Source: Ampelocalamus luodianensis (taxonomy: Eukaryota > Streptophyta > Magnoliopsida > Poales > Poaceae). Taken from it: a stretch of 64,000 bases of DNA. Below are positions 1 through 12,535 of this stretch, in pieces; position 1 is the first letter of the stretch; every line of letters begins with the position of its first letter. The translations under genes were made by a program, and so were the position numbers. The stretch spans positions 27,884,339-27,948,338 of the forward strand of contig CM070631.1 in NCBI GenBank assembly GCA_036346255.1, given 5' to 3'. The notes under the pieces are model-generated. The model was not told the origin of the DNA. It did not search any database and saw only the letters and a list, made by a program, of their open reading frames with translations.

Positions 1-139
1 ATTTGCATTTTCGAAATAATTCTAGTAAATGAAATAAATTAACTAAGTATAACAAAAGCCACAAAAATGTACCAAATCCTAACATAGAGTACTGATCATC
101 GTAGTAGAAATTTTGAAAAAAATTTGAGGCCAAAAAAAA

Positions 140-520
140 ACTTTGCTCGAGTGCCGTGCCATGGCACTCGGCAAGGTCTTTGCGAGTGTCGTATGTGTGA
201 CACTCGGCAAAGATGAGGAGAAGTCCCGTTGTTTTTTTAAAAATTAGGCGGGAAAAAAATTAAAAAAATTTGAAAAATTCCTCTTTAGGAGTGCCATATC
301 TGGGCACTCGCAAAGAAATTAAAAAAATTAAAAATTTGAAAATTAAAAAAACCCTCTTTAGAGAGTGCCATATCCGGGCACTCGCAAAAGGAAATTTTAA
401 AAAAATAAAAAAATAAAAAAATAAAAAAATAAAAAAAACACTTTGCCGAAAGTGCCATATCTCGCACTCGGCAAAGAAAATAAAAAAATTTGAAAATTGT
501 TTGCCGAGTGCGGATCTGGG
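140..520. repeat. Left subterminal repeats of CACTA family 1
   Basis: Short copies of GAGTGCC..GGCACTCG and CTTTGCCGAGTGC occur in both orientations, separated by A/T-rich spacers rich in runs of A. In CACTA elements such subterminal repeats are the binding sites of the element's own DNA-binding protein. Copies here face each other and can pair as short hairpins. Several are degenerate, for example GAGTGCCATATCTGGGCACTCG near 290-310. Confidence 0.75.
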
Positions 521-569
521 CACTCGTGCACGCTCCACTTAAACGTTTTTGCCGGCACCACACACGCAC

Positions 570-1065
570 ACGCACACACCCCACATCGCATCGCCGCGCG
601 CCGCGCCCGCCGCCGCGCCCGCCGCCTGCGCCGCCGCCGCGCCGCCGCCGCCCTGCGCCTGCGCCCGCGCCGCCTGCCGCGCCGCGCGCCGCCGCCGCCT
701 GCGCGCGCTCGCGCTCGCCGCGCCGCCGCCGCCCCGCCGCTGCCGCGCCGCCGCCGCCGCCGCCCGCGCCGCGCTGCGCGCGCCGCGCCGCGCGCGCTGC
801 CGCGCGCTGCGCCCGCCGCCCGCGCGCGCCGCCGCCCGCGCGCGCGCCTCGCCCCTGCGCGCCTCGCCCCTGCCGCGCCGCCCCTGCCGCCGCGCGCGCC
901 GCCTGCCGCGCCCGCGCCGCCGCCGCCGCTGCTACGCGCCGCCGCCTGCCCGCCGCCTGGCCGCCGCCGCCCACGCGCCGGGCCGCTGGGCTGCCCGCCT
1001 CCGCCTCCCTCCGCCCCGCCGCTTCGCCGCCCCGCCCCGCCGCCGCGCGCCCCCGCGCGCCTTGC
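570..1065. repeat. Very GC-rich low-complexity block (CCG/GCC runs)
   Basis: About 500 bases are almost only C and G, built of shuffled CCG, GCC and GCG trinucleotides with a few CTG and CCT interruptions. There is no stop codon in any plus-strand frame because A and T are nearly absent, so the long Ala/Arg/Pro readings are artefacts of composition. It sits just inside the left repeats of the CACTA element, where a promoter or untranslated first exon would be expected. It is followed by ordinary AT-rich DNA. Confidence 0.7.
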
Positions 1066-2198
1066 CCCTCATCGACGAGTTCATCCCCACCATCGAGGCG
1101 AGGTCGCAAGAGGTTTAATCGATATCGCTTTTCATATAGCTCATGCATTTATTAATTTGGGTTATCTGTAGTACATGTTCGACCTATCTAGCTTGGTAAG
1201 TGAATGAAGATTGAGGATTAGCATGGGTAGTATGTGAAGGGAACAAGGGAAGCAAAGATATATAGCATTCATTGGGACTTGATGATCACTATGCATGCAT
1301 GGCCTAATTAAGCTAGAGCGATCACGCACAACATGCATATATGCATACATGAATCATGAATGGTTGTTAATTTGTGATTTACCATGTCTATATGTGTTAA
1401 TTTATCACGAATTATTGTGAAATAACTTGATACGAAAAACACAAGCACCACATCTTATATCTTCTATCGGATTTTCCATGATGTCTAGAAAGTGAAGTGT
1501 GAGCAGTGCGGCTAGCACTTGTATGTGAGTGGCTTAATTTATATGTGTTGTTCTACTGCTAATGCTGACTGGATGTATATTATCTCATGACTGATTTGTA
1601 ATGAATGAAGAAGACCGCAACAGGCATATCTGCGAACTATACATAACACCATCTGCATTTCTAATTGAATACTTTATTGTGCATATTAGCATATGGCTAT
1701 TTCCTTGTATGGAACTATGGATGTTAAGAAAGAATTGTAATGCTCTGACCAATGTGGTATTAATGACTGATTCTTGATCTTTTAGATCAATTATTATTAT
1801 TTCTAATTTCCGTCCATAATAATTCATATATTTGTGTGTGTGTGTGTAATCGATGGATAATTAATGCCGATTCTGGTGTAGTTGTGGTTGTGGTTGTATA
1901 TGTGGTTGTCGGCCATCGTGTCGTTGTTTTTTGCGAGTTTTGGAAACCTCACCGTGCGTGGAGGTTCTGCGATTTTTTTAAATGACGATATTTTGTTCCA
2001 TTTTGCGAGAAGAGCCCGCGGGCCGAAGTCGGAGTTCCCGCGCCGTGCGGTCTCCTGCGCACAACGTCGCCATCGCCCGACCGCCACGCCCGGCCCAGCT
2101 CGACTCCACCGCCACCTAGGTATAACCCTCTTTTCGTATCATGGTCGTAGATCACGTAGATGCAATTGATGGTTACATTACTCGCGATACATATGTTA
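1066..2198 (+). other. Non-coding spacer between left repeats and TNP2 relic
   Basis: I see no supported gene here. The stretch resembles leader and intron sequence of the CACTA TNP2 gene. It contains a TG microsatellite of seven units near 1834-1848 and a second GC-rich patch at 2010-2120. Confidence 0.4.
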
Positions 2199-5100
2199 GA
2201 GGATGGATGACCGTCATTGGATGTACACGGCGGAGAAGTCGAGTGATTACACCACGTAATGGATGAACAAGACCGATGCTTTCTTGAACTGTGCATTTGG
2301 CAAGGTTTGCTAAAGGACATTGTCTAGTTTTGTGTCCTGCAGCAAATGTGGAAACAGGAGAAGGGTAAACAAGGTGGACATGGGTAAACATCTTTTGAAG
2401 AATGGATTTACGCGGACTACACCGGTGGGTCCACCATGGTGAAGCCCATCGTATGAGAGAGGAGGTGGTGAGACCACGCGTCGAGGCTTATGATGTCGAT
2501 GCCGGGTAGCGGACATGTTAGATGACTTTCACCAAGGACATTCGATGAGGGCGTGAGAAGGAGGAGATGGAGGCGGCGCACAGGCGTTCTACGACATGAT
2601 GGACTCGACACGAAACCCCTTCACGATCGGTCAACGGTGTCTCAAGTGGATGCCATTGGGCGCTTAATGGGGTTGAAGTCCGAGTTAAACTGAGTCGAGA
2701 AGGCTTCGATAAGATGTTGACCGTGATTGGCACCACCTTCCGAGGGCCACATTCGCCAAAGAGCATGTACGAGTCACGAAACTCCTTCGTGCACTTAAGA
2801 TGCCGTATGAGCGGATACATGCTTGTTCGAAGAGTGCGTCCTATTTAGGAAAGAACACAAGGATGCAAAGTATTGTCCAAAGTGTAAATCCTCCGGTACA
2901 CGGAGGTAGACTCGTGATGGCGGAAGAGGCGACTTACGATCCCGTGAAAATCCTACGGTACCTTCCGCTCCTACCGAGGATCCAACGGCTATACATGACC
3001 GAGGAATCGCGAAATGCAGATGACATGGCACAAAAATGGCAAGCGGTACAATCGACAAGATGGTACATCCATCCGATGGTGAAGCATGGACCCGCTTTGA
3101 TGACAAACATCGTGAGAAAGCGGATGAGGCTCGCAATGTACGTGTCGCTACCGCAAATGATGGGTTCAATCTTATGGATGATGGCTGCCCCATACACATG
3201 TTGGCGTGTTCGTTATCCCCTCAATCTCCCCGTCTCCTTTCAACGACATAACGTATTCTTGTCGTTGATAATTCCTGGACACCCGGGAGTAATATGGGTG
3301 TGTTCATGGAGCCCGTGTTTGATGAATTGGTCGTGCTTGGGGCGAAGGGGTATGGACATACGACCGAGCTACAAAGACAAGCTTCAAAATGCACGTTTGG
3401 TACCACTACTCCTGCATGACTTCCGCTGTATGGGTTATTCTGCGCTGGTGTGTTCACGGAAGTTCCCATGCCCGTATGCAAGGAAGGTGTGAGGTTCCAT
3501 TGGTTGCACAAGGGTGGCAAGTACTCATCGTTCGACGGACATCGTCAATTCCTCCTCTTGACCATCCATTCGGACAAGACATCAAGAACTTTACGAAAGG
3601 TGTCGTAGTGACAGGACTCGCACCGCTGGATTATGACTGGTGCCGAGGTTCATGCTCACATAGATGCTCGTGCCCAATCAAGAAGGTGGTTTTGTGGGAT
3701 ATGGTGAGCAACATATGTGGACTCATAAGTCGGGCTTGACGAGGCTCCCTATTTCGATGACCTTCTTCCGCACATAACATTGATGTAATGCACATCGAAA
3801 GAATGTCGCCGAGGCACTTTGGGCAACACTCATGGACACCGAAAAGTCTAAGGACAACCCTAAGGCTAGAGTGGACACAGCAGCGTTATGCGATAGACCA
3901 AATCAAGAGATGCACCTCCTAGTCGCGGCAAGACATGGAGAAGGCCTAAGGCCGATTTCGTCTTGAAGAAGGAGCAAAGGAGGAAGTACTTGAATGGATC
4001 CAGACGCTAATGTTCCCCGATGGGTATGCGGCGAATCAAGAGGGAGTGAACTTAGGCACTCTGCGAATCAGCGGGATGAAGAGTCATGACTACCACATAT
4101 GGATTGGCGGCTTCTTCCGCGATGGTTCGAGGCTATGTCCCCGAGCATGTCCGGCAAGTCTTTGGCGAGTTGAGCTATTTCTTCCGTCGACTTTGTGCCA
4201 AGGAGCTATCTCGGACCGTCATTGATGACTTGGAAAAAGTGGCACCGTGTTGCTCGTAAGTTGGAGAAGATCTTTCCACCCGCTTTTTCTTGGCGATGCA
4301 GCATTTGATTGTGCACCTCCGTATGAGACACGTATGGGGGCGTGCGAACCGTTGGTGCTATCCAATCGAGAGATGTCTCAAGACTCTTCGCCCAAAATGT
4401 AGAAATAAAGCCAAAATTGAGGCATCCATGGCGAGGCATACATTCGGAGGAGGTGTCAAACTTCACGAAATACTACGAGAACCTTCCTAGCGTTCATAAT
4501 CCACCCCTCGTTACAATCTTTGGCGAAAATGAATCGAACCTCGCCTTTTCCAAGGGCAACTCGGGAGCGCAAGTGCATCGACCACTAAGCAATTGAAAAA
4601 TGAAGAGTGGCGCGATATCATGCTATATGTGTTGACCAACCTTGTCGAGGTGCAAATGTTCATTGGGTAAGTTCTCAACGAACTTGTTTCAATACGACGT
4701 CCTCCTTGTTTCTTCGTCCAACCCCTTGTTTCGTTGGTGCGGGGAATTTCTTCGTCAATCCCGGCATGAATCAAGGGATCCTACCCCGAGAAGCAGATAC
4801 CCTTCTTTCACGGTGCGGGACCAGGGCCCGATTTCATTTCTTGGTTCAAACGTAAGGTACTTGTCAATTTAGCTCGTATTTAGTTTGACATTCCAAGTTG
4901 ATCGTGCGTTCGAATAATATAACGATCTATCCCGCTTGAGCTTGCGTGCCCAAACCGATCGTCTATAAGTGACGAGTTGAGACAGGTTGCAAGCGGTGTG
5001 TCGTTAGGGTCAAGTCATTTACGGTTATGGCGTGAATGGATATCGTTTTCACACGCAAGCTCTGAGCGAGTCGGCCCAATCGAAACCACAAACAACGGAG

Positions 5101-5725
5101 TTTTTACGCCCAGACCGATGGCCTCGACTATTATGGAAGAATTGAAGAAATCTCTGAACTTCCATTTTACGGTTCCAAACCTCTTAATCTGTCATATTCA
5201 AATGTTGCTGGTTTCATCACGAGTAACGAGGCGAACCCTAATCTTGGGCTAGTCGAGATTCGACAGATTCCGTCTATCCAGAAAAGATGTCTACATTGTG
5301 GCTCAACAGGCCGTCGGGTTTATTATCGCCATCTGCGTGCCAAGACAAAGAGCATCTTAAGGGTTGGGCTATTGTGCACAAGGTATCGCCACACGGTAAA
5401 CTACCCGTCCCAAACGATGAAGATTACAACTTCAACCCAAACACATATGATGGAGAGTTCTTTCAAGAAGAGGGGCTACAAGGAGGTTTGAGATAGACTT
5501 AACAGGCGATAGGAATGGAAGTAGACAATGAAAGGGTTGATGGCGAGGGCCGCTGGAGACGAGGTGCGAAATGTGAAAGACTTACAAATGCTTGAGCGAT
5601 TACGTTTAGGCAATGACAATGAAGACAACATTCCTCCTTCGGATAGTGTTGATGATTTGGACAATGTTGATAGTGATGACGAGACCTATGATCCAGCTAA
5701 TCCCAATCATGAAGATTATTTCTAA
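2199..5725 (+). pseudogene. TNP2-type CACTA transposase, decayed (family 1)
   Basis: This is a relic of the transposase that cuts and pastes CACTA elements. Pieces appear in the family order but in shifting frames. The N-terminal transposase-associated domain is at about 2208-2460 (DRHWMY, then a CSKCGNRRRV zinc-like motif and GKHLLKNGF). The TNP2 core follows, with a KMVHPSDGEAW box near 3055-3090 and ISGMKSHDYH near 4070-4100. A DUF4218-like part is at about 4280-4720 (ANRWCYPIERCLKTLR). A DUF4216-like part near 5090-5490 ends in GWAIVHKVSPHGKLPVPN and FFQEEGLQGG. The last open stretch is acidic and ends in HEDYF before a stop at 5723-5725. Stops and frameshifts run throughout, so no full-length protein can be made. 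Family assignment is from remembered motifs and is fairly secure. Confidence 0.8.
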
Positions 5726-5882
5726 TACATGTATCTTGTGTTTTTGTAATTATGTTTTGTTCATTTTGCATCTATTTGTAATACATGTATTACTATGTTT
5801 TTGGAAATTATGTTATGTTCATTTTGCATCTATTTCTAATTACGTCTTGCTTATTCTTTTTAATTGCGGTGAGTGAACAAAG

Positions 5883-8079
5883 ATGGCGGGAACCAGTCGT
5901 AACGTGTCCTCGCTTTACGAGAGACCACGCCGCGGGGAGGAGGCGGAGGGTCGGACGGGAGGAGGAGGAAGAGGACCGCGGCCGCGAGGAGGCCGTCTCC
6001 TCCCACGCCGCGTGAGGAGGTGCCGGAGGAGGAGGAGGTGGTGGCGCCCGTGGGCGAGTTGGGCGAGGAGCCGGTTGTGCAGACGGGCGAGGAGGAGGCG
6101 GGACGAGGACGGCGAGCGAGGCGGTAGGCACCGTTCCGCTTCCTCTCTCCTCTTGGTGTCTACTTGCGAGTCCCGCGAGCCTCCCTCGTGTTCTGCATCC
6201 TCACCGACGCCAGATGATTCGCCCAAGGGCAAAAGTAAGTAACTTTAGATGTTGTCACCACTACTTCATATGATATGTTGAAAAAAGAGAAACTAATAAT
6301 TTTCTTAATCACTTGTGCAGAACGGGTGGTTGTGTCGGGTGGTGGCGCCACGCTCCCCAATGGCATCCTGGGTCTTCGTGCGAGCAACACTACCCGGTAT
6401 TGTCACGTCACGGGAAAGCGGAGCCGGCCTACTCGTTTGACCACTCGTCGTGGCCCCGATCGGAGTACCCCAACAAGCGGCGCGGTTAAGGCGGAGTTTT
6501 GGGTAAGTCTCCCTCGCACAACATTGCTCAATACATCGCATTCATTGGACTTTTCTTGAAATAATGAATGGATACATCGCGTTTGTATGCGGACTTATTT
6601 CGGATCGATGAGGATTTGAGGCCGGCGGACGGTGGCTACCAAAGCCCGTAAAACTCATCACCGACATGCATCACGAGTGCGCATCCAACCCATCGTAACT
6701 TACCACGGTCGAAGCTTGGAGAGAAGGTCACCAAGAAAGAGGCAAGAAACATGACGACCGGGAGCGGTACCTTGAGGTAGATGAAGAACATTAATATTGA
6801 TTCGTTTTGAGATTAAATCGTTTAATTTGATCTTCTTATATGTCAAATACTTGATGGCGTGTAGATGATTCCTGGTGGTGCCAATCGTATCCCGAGTCTT
6901 TGGCGATGATCGTGGACAAGTGGTTCACGAGGAGTATCTCGGATGCACAGTGATGCGGGACCGTCGTTTGATGATGCAAGGTCCAGACACCATCAAGGCG
7001 ACGCGGCCTCTCCGCATACAAACAAGCATGGGTACGAATTCATTTATCTACCGTGGCGCTCAGTTCCGCACGATTTCTAATTATCTTCTTTGTCTTTCGC
7101 GATCGGCGTCACATAGTGCCCGACCTTGCTCGGACTTCGGGCATGGTGTATGGCCCACAAGGGCAAGGCGACGTCAGCGTCTCCTTCAACTGGAGGACCC
7201 GCCGAGGCATACACGAACCCGGCGTCCACACCCGCATCGGTGAGTACATCGTCGGCAAGGTCGGTCCATGGGCGGACCATGATCCGAGCACCGGGACTTT
7301 GATGGAGAGATGCGTCATGAGGTGGGACAAGGCAAGAAGCATGGGCGGTTACGGCTTGGCGGCGGCCTCATCGACACGGCCTCTCTCCATCTCTCTCCAG
7401 ATCCGAGCACGAACACGAGCGGCAATACCGCCATACGCCATGCGCACATTTGCCACGACAAGGTCGGCCGACGCACTCGAGGTTATTCTGTTTTACTCGT
7501 CGTACATTGATCTTTACACACCTTTATTAGCTTTGCATTATCAAACATTGGAGTGAAATATTGCAGGCCAGTGGAACAAGAAATGAGGCAACGTCGAGCT
7601 GAGGCCGAAAGCGAGAGGATGTCGGCCACCGAGGCCGACCGGCCGAGCGGCGAGAGGATGTCGCCCCGAGGCCGAGCGGGCAGCGGCGAGCCCGCACGCA
7701 GAGCTTGGCGGACATGATGGAGTTCCTACAAGGTCTTGGGCAACATACGGGCTTATTTGTGCGGTGGGCTGTTCGTTCAACCTCGCCTCACGCGTCTTGT
7801 AGCTGCGGCTACTCCCGTGAGTATGAAAGTTATTTGCTTTCGCTGTGCTTTGCTTGTATGACCTATACCTTCCTAGATTAGGTATCTAATGTAATCTTGT
7901 CTCACATGCAATCTCTTCTCCTTTGTGCAGCCTCAATCGGCGGGTTGAATAATCCACCTCATGCGCCTCGAATGATGGAGTTTTCCTTCACCACGATCGC
8001 GATGGCCACCTTCGAGATGAATGGTAGTTGTATTTTCATTCGTTGTTCACTTGGTGATGGACTTGTGATATACTTATGA
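5883..8079 (+). pseudogene. CACTA second ORF (Transposase_24-like), decayed, with introns (family 1)
   Basis: The second gene of the element begins near the ATG at 5883 with an Arg/Gly/Glu-rich region. A splice donor (AAAA/GTAAGT, 6235) and acceptor (CTTGTGCAG, 6320) bound a clear intron, and a second donor GTAAGT follows at 6503. The second exon reads through TLPNGILGL, a motif I associate with plant CACTA ORF2 proteins. The region around 6700-6780 resembles an EAWREGHQ..KKH box. Later parts (about 7130-7450) are Gly/Ser/Arg-rich and broken by frameshifts. No C-terminal protease region is recognisable. Product and exact exon limits are uncertain. Confidence 0.55.
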
Positions 8080-8129
8080 TGCACTTGTCGACTGTTATGA
8101 ACTTGTGGATTTGTTTGGATGGACTTGAG

Positions 8130-8280
8130 CACTTATTGTTATATATGTGATGGATGTGATAAATATGTGATGGATGAGATATATATGTGATGGATATGTG
8201 ATGGATCAGATATATATGTGATGGATGTGATATATATGTGATGGATCTGATATATGTTTGGATGGATTTGTTTGTCGTGA
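8130..8280 (+). repeat. Imperfect tandem repeat of a GTGATGGAT / ATATATGTG unit
   Basis: The sequence alternates GTGATGGAT with GATATATATGTG, giving units of about 18-36 bases repeated five or more times. It lies downstream of the second CACTA gene, where a 3' untranslated region would be. No coding content. Confidence 0.75.
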
Positions 8281-8309
8281 TGGAATGTAAAAATCAAATA
8301 AAAACGCAG

Positions 8310-8912
8310 TTTTGGTCACTTTACCGAGTGCAACACACGGCAAATAGGTCCTTTTGAAGTGCGGTCATGGCACTCGGCAAAGCCGGGAATGTGGCACCTC
8401 AAAATCCCGGTTTTCGGCTTTGCCGAGTGCCATGACCATGGCACTCGGCAAAGATTTTTTTAAAAAAATTAAAACTTTGCAATGGCCAAGGCACTCAGAT
8501 TTTCAAAAAAAATTTTAACATTTGCGAGTGCCATGGCCAAGGCACTCGGCAAAATATTTTCAAAAAAAAAATTTCACCTTTGCGAGTGCCATGGCCAAGG
8601 CACTCGACAAGGATTTTCAAAAAAATCGAAAACTTTGAGTGCCATCATTCGACACTCGGCAAAGATATTTTCAAAAAAAAAAATCTTTGCCGAGTGCGTG
8701 GGTTGGCACTCGTCAACGGTGGCGCCCGTGGCGGGCCTTTTCTTTGCCGAGTGCCAACCGGCGCTCGGTAAAGCCTTTGCAAGTGCGAAAAACACTCGGC
8801 AAAGGTTGCTTTCGATTATTTTTTCAGGTGCCTTTGCGGTGTGGCTTTCGGCAAAGCCTTCTGCCGAGTGCAGGGCTTTTGCCTAGTGCAGGCACTCGGC
8901 AAAATGCTGAGT
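8310..8912. repeat. Right subterminal repeats of CACTA family 1
   Basis: There are at least a dozen copies of TTTGCCGAGTGCC and its complement GGCACTCGGCAAA, many in facing pairs around a few bases (for example either side of CATGACCATGG near 8424-8450). They are separated by poly-A-rich spacers similar to those at the left end. Confidence 0.85.
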
Positions 8913-8920
8913 CGGTAGTG

Positions 8921-9567
8921 TGCATTCACCGACCTTTCGAGGGCCAAGGCACTGTCATTCGATATGTTAGCTAGGCTAAACTATAATGAAGTCCTTTTTC
9001 TCTTACTTGTGCACCCCATTGGGATACATCGAGAATTCTAGAAGAGCATATTAATGAATGCTATATGTAACAATAGAATCATATCCTATAATTCAATTCA
9101 TTGATTAATTGATGGAATTAATAAAAATAAGGGATATGCATTGTAGTTATAGCCCCGTTTGTAATAATCCTACTTAACCTTGGTTGAGTCGAATTGCTGA
9201 CCGGATCGCGCTAGCTAGGGAGCAGTGCTGGTCGAGTCACGGTGCTAACAAAACTCCAATTGTCTATTTGTTGTTCTAGTGCATTGCATTCGATTGCCCG
9301 TTCATTAATTCATTGTTCGTTTGTGCGCTCGATTGTTCGGTGCTAATTAGTTATAGAATTGGAAACCTGAATAACCTTTAGAAACTTTTCCTCGAGCATC
9401 AATTGTATTACATTGCATTGCATCAGCCCTTCTATAGAGGAATCAAGTTTTAGAAAATTAATTAAAAGGACAATGTCTGTGCACTCTTAGAGTGCATATT
9501 TTTCTATAGGAGGAATATTTTTTAGTTTGAGAAAAATCATAAGTATAAGTAATTTTCAAAATAACCA
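8921..9567. other. Unassigned AT-rich DNA between two CACTA elements
   Basis: No ORF, splice pattern or terminal repeat is convincing here. The low-complexity AT-rich texture resembles the body of an LTR, but I cannot define ends. Confidence 0.3.
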
Positions 9568-9589
9568 CACTACTACAAAAAGGCTAATA

Positions 9590-9900
9590 CTAGACGCCTT
9601 ATCATAGACGGTTGACCAAAACCGGCAGTATTAAATACAATCACAGATGGTTTTGGTTTAGCGACCGTCTGTGTTACTGGCTGCGCTAAAAACCGTTTGT
9701 GAAGAGGTAATATCACAGACGGTTCGTATTGAAAACCGTATGTGAAGTATCACAAACGGTTCTAAATATCACAGACGGTTCTTGTTCAGAAACGTCTGTG
9801 ATACTTCACAGAAGGTTTTCAATACGAACCGTCTGTGACTTCCCGTTCTTATCACAGACGGGTTATATTAAAAACCGTATGTGATAATTTGTATACCCGA
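9590..9900. repeat. Left subterminal repeats of CACTA family 2
   Basis: Repeated CACAGACGGTT and AACCGTCTGTG motifs lie in opposite orientations, often facing each other across ten to twenty bases. The block closely resembles 58710-58920 in the miniature element. These would be the binding sites for the element's accessory protein. Confidence 0.85.
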
Positions 9901-10338
9901 CCTCACATATCTATCTTAAATTCCAGATATGTCTTAAATTCCAGCTTTGTTCTCACACAGGCTGCTACTGTTGCTTTGATGAGGTGGGGCTTTGAGACGA
10001 TTTGATGAAAGGAGACCACGGATTTGGGAAGTGTGATTGTAGATCCATTTGTTCTTGACAATCTATGGTTAGTAATTAATTAGTAAAAGTTGGGTGGGCT
10101 ATCTATAATGTGTTTGTGATGAACAACCTGACCCTAGGGTGCATGGCCGAAGTTTGGATTTTATTGGTGTTGTTGCCATTGGTTACACACATATTACTTC
10201 ACTCCTATTGTAATGTATTGTTGTTTTTTAGTTCATTAGAAATACATATTTCAAATGACATATTAGAAGTTGCATATATAGTATACTAATTAATTAATTC
10301 AATATTTAACACTAAATTTTGTTATATGCGTCGTGTAG
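9901..10338. other. Leader/intron region upstream of TNP2
   Basis: No coding sequence is visible. The stretch ends in a splice-acceptor-like CGTCGTGTAG directly before the ATG at 10339, which suggests an intron in the 5' leader. Confidence 0.4.
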
Positions 10339-12535
10339 ATGGACCGAAGCTGGATATACGCTGACAACCGTGTGAGTGAAGAGTATATTAATGGCGTGTC
10401 TGCTTTTACAAGAGTTGCCAAGGAGGATATATTGAATAAAGAGGTAGAATATATGTACTGTTCATGCATTGACTGCGAGAATCTGAAGATGTTTAAGAAC
10501 CGAGCGCAGATCGAAGCACACTTGATTTGAAGGGGTTTCAAAAAGGGGTATACACGTTGGACCAGTCATAGTGAAGAGCAGATTATACAGGAAGGTAGTA
10601 ATAACGACATCCCCAACAAAGTCCACAATATACCGCCGGATGATGTCGATTGTGGTTCCGATTCGGATAGGCTACACGATGACAATCTAGGATCAGATGC
10701 TTTGTGATGCAGAAGGGAACTGTGATCAGAGAGAGTATGTTAAATTCTGGGGCTTGATGGAGAACTTGGAAAAACCTTTGTTCTTGGGCTGCAAGCCAGA
10801 ATACACAAGGTTATCATCCGTGCTTGAACTGCTGAAATTGAAGGCAAGCAACGGTTGGTCTAACAAGAGTTTCATGGCGTTGTTAGGTCTTTTAGTGGAC
10901 ATGCTTCCGGAGGGAAACGAGTTGCCCAAAACCACCTACAAAGCCAAGAAGATTCTTTGTCCATTAGGATTGAAAATAGAAAGAATACATGTATGTCTGA
11001 ACGACTGTATCCTCTACCATAAAGAGTATGCAAACATTCATGTATGTCCGGTGTGCAACGCACCCCGATACAAGCATAAGAATCAATCAGATGATGGAGA
11101 GGAATCGAGGTGAAGAAAGGACCTCCTGCTAAGGTGGAATGGTATCTTCCTGTATTCCCCATTTGAAGTGGTTTTTTACAAACCCAAAGGAGGCAAAACT
11201 ACTGCATTGGCACTCGAAGGAGCGTAAAAATAATAAAAAGCTAAGACACTCTACTAATTCCACCCAGTGGAGAAATATCAATAGGAGGTTTGCAGATTTC
11301 GGTGCGAATTGAGGAATATAAGGTTTGGATTGAGTACAAATGGAATGAATTCTTTCGGTAACATGAGTAGCCGACATAGCACTTGGACCATGATTCTCTG
11401 TGTCTACAACCTTCCTCTTTGGTTGTGTATGAAGCAGAATTATATTTTGCTGTCTATACTTATCCAAGGGCCAAAGCAACTTGGGAATAATATTGATGTG
11501 TACCTAGCACTATTGATGAAAGATCTAAAAATACTGTGGATCGAAGGGGTACAAGTATGGGATACGTACAAACGAGAGAACTTTACTTTATGCTCCTTGT
11601 TGTTCTGCACCATAAATGATTATCCTGCTAACCTGTCGGGCCAGAGTACAAAAGGGACCAAAGCCTTTACTCATTGCTTAGATGATACCGAGAGTGTGTG
11701 GCTGAAGCACTCGTATAAAACCGTATACATGCATCACCATAGGTTCCTTTGGAGGGCTCACCCAAGCCGCATGATGAAGAAACAATTCGATAAAGAGAAG
11801 GAGGACAGTTCAACTCCAAGGCATTTAAGTGGAAAGAGGTCTATGATATGGTTAAGAATTTAGATGTTGTGCTCGGAAAGGGACGTAAATCGAGGACCCA
11901 TGAGAAGAACATCTGGAAGAAGAGATCAATATTTTTGGACTTACCTTATTGGGAGCACCTAGAAGTTCGCTACTGCATCGACGTTATGCACGTAGAGAAG
12001 AATATATGTGACAGCTTGATTGGTCTCTTACTAAACATTCGTGACAAAACAAAGGATGGTGTCAACGCACAGTTTGACTTAGTTGATATGGACATCAGAC
12101 CTGAGTTAGCACTAACAAAGACCGACAATGGACGAATGTACCTTCCCCCTGCTTGTCACACTCTGTCCAAGGCCGAGAGAATTGAACTATGCCAGTACTT
12201 GCATGGTGTGAAAGTTCCGTCTGGTTACTCCGCTAATATGAAGAAACTTGTTTCGATGGAAGAAATATGAAGAAACTTGTTTCGATGAAAGATTTGAAGT
12301 TAATTGGCATAAAGTCTCATGATTGCCATGTGCTGATAACACAGATGTTTCCTATCGCAATTAGAAGTATTTTGCTGATCAAGATTCAAGAGACAATCAT
12401 GAGGCTATGTTATTTCTTTAACACAATTGCTCAGAAGGTCATCGATCCTGAAAGACTAGATGATCTATAGGATGAGGTGGTGATGACTTTATGTTATCTT
12501 GAGTTGTATTTCCCTCCGTCATTTTTCGATATCAT
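10339..12535 (+). pseudogene. TNP2-type CACTA transposase, N-terminal and core parts (family 2)
   Basis: The transposase of the element starts at ATG 10339, just after a splice acceptor. The transposase-associated domain reads MDRSWIYADN, then CSCIDCEN and the IEAHLI end, where a stop at 10528 interrupts before GFKKGYTRW. The TNP2 core follows with LVDMLPEGNELPKTTY, HVCPVCNAPRYK, NDYPANLSGQSTKG, HHRFLWRAHP, YCIDVMHVEKNICDSL and LIGIKSHDCH. All are characteristic of plant TNP2 proteins. Several stops and frameshifts occur, including an ISGYSANMKKLVSM-type duplication near 12240-12290 (a 21-base repeat of ATGAAGAAACTTGTTTCGATG). The gene breaks off at FPPSFFDI near 12533, where a Copia element interrupts it. 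Remnants of the 3' part lie at 16292-16390 and 19998-20081. Confidence 0.85.

Larger units (their letters stand above)
1..8920 (+). mobile_element. CACTA (En/Spm) DNA transposon, family 1, left end outside the window
   Basis: This is a decayed class II CACTA element read left to right. Both flanks carry copies of the subterminal motif TTTGCCGAGTGC or its complement GCACTCGGCAAA (about 140-520 and 8310-8912). It ends at 8920 in GTCGGTAGTG, the complement of a CACTAC-type terminus. Between the repeats lie relics of the two usual CACTA genes, a TNP2 transposase and a second ORF, both on the plus strand. No CACTAC left terminus is visible before position 140, so the window edge lies inside the element or the left end is lost. 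The three bases after the right end are TGC; the matching left target duplication cannot be checked. Both genes carry many stops and frameshifts. Confidence 0.8.

Noticed and set aside
490..1171. Overlapping long plus-strand ORFs of 189-224 codons
   Set aside because: They exist in all three frames because the block is almost pure G/C; composition is low-complexity and no known domain is visible.
8310..8912. CRISPR-like array of short repeats
   Set aside because: Repeats are inverted and irregularly spaced, and match CACTA subterminal repeats; plant nuclear context also excludes CRISPR.
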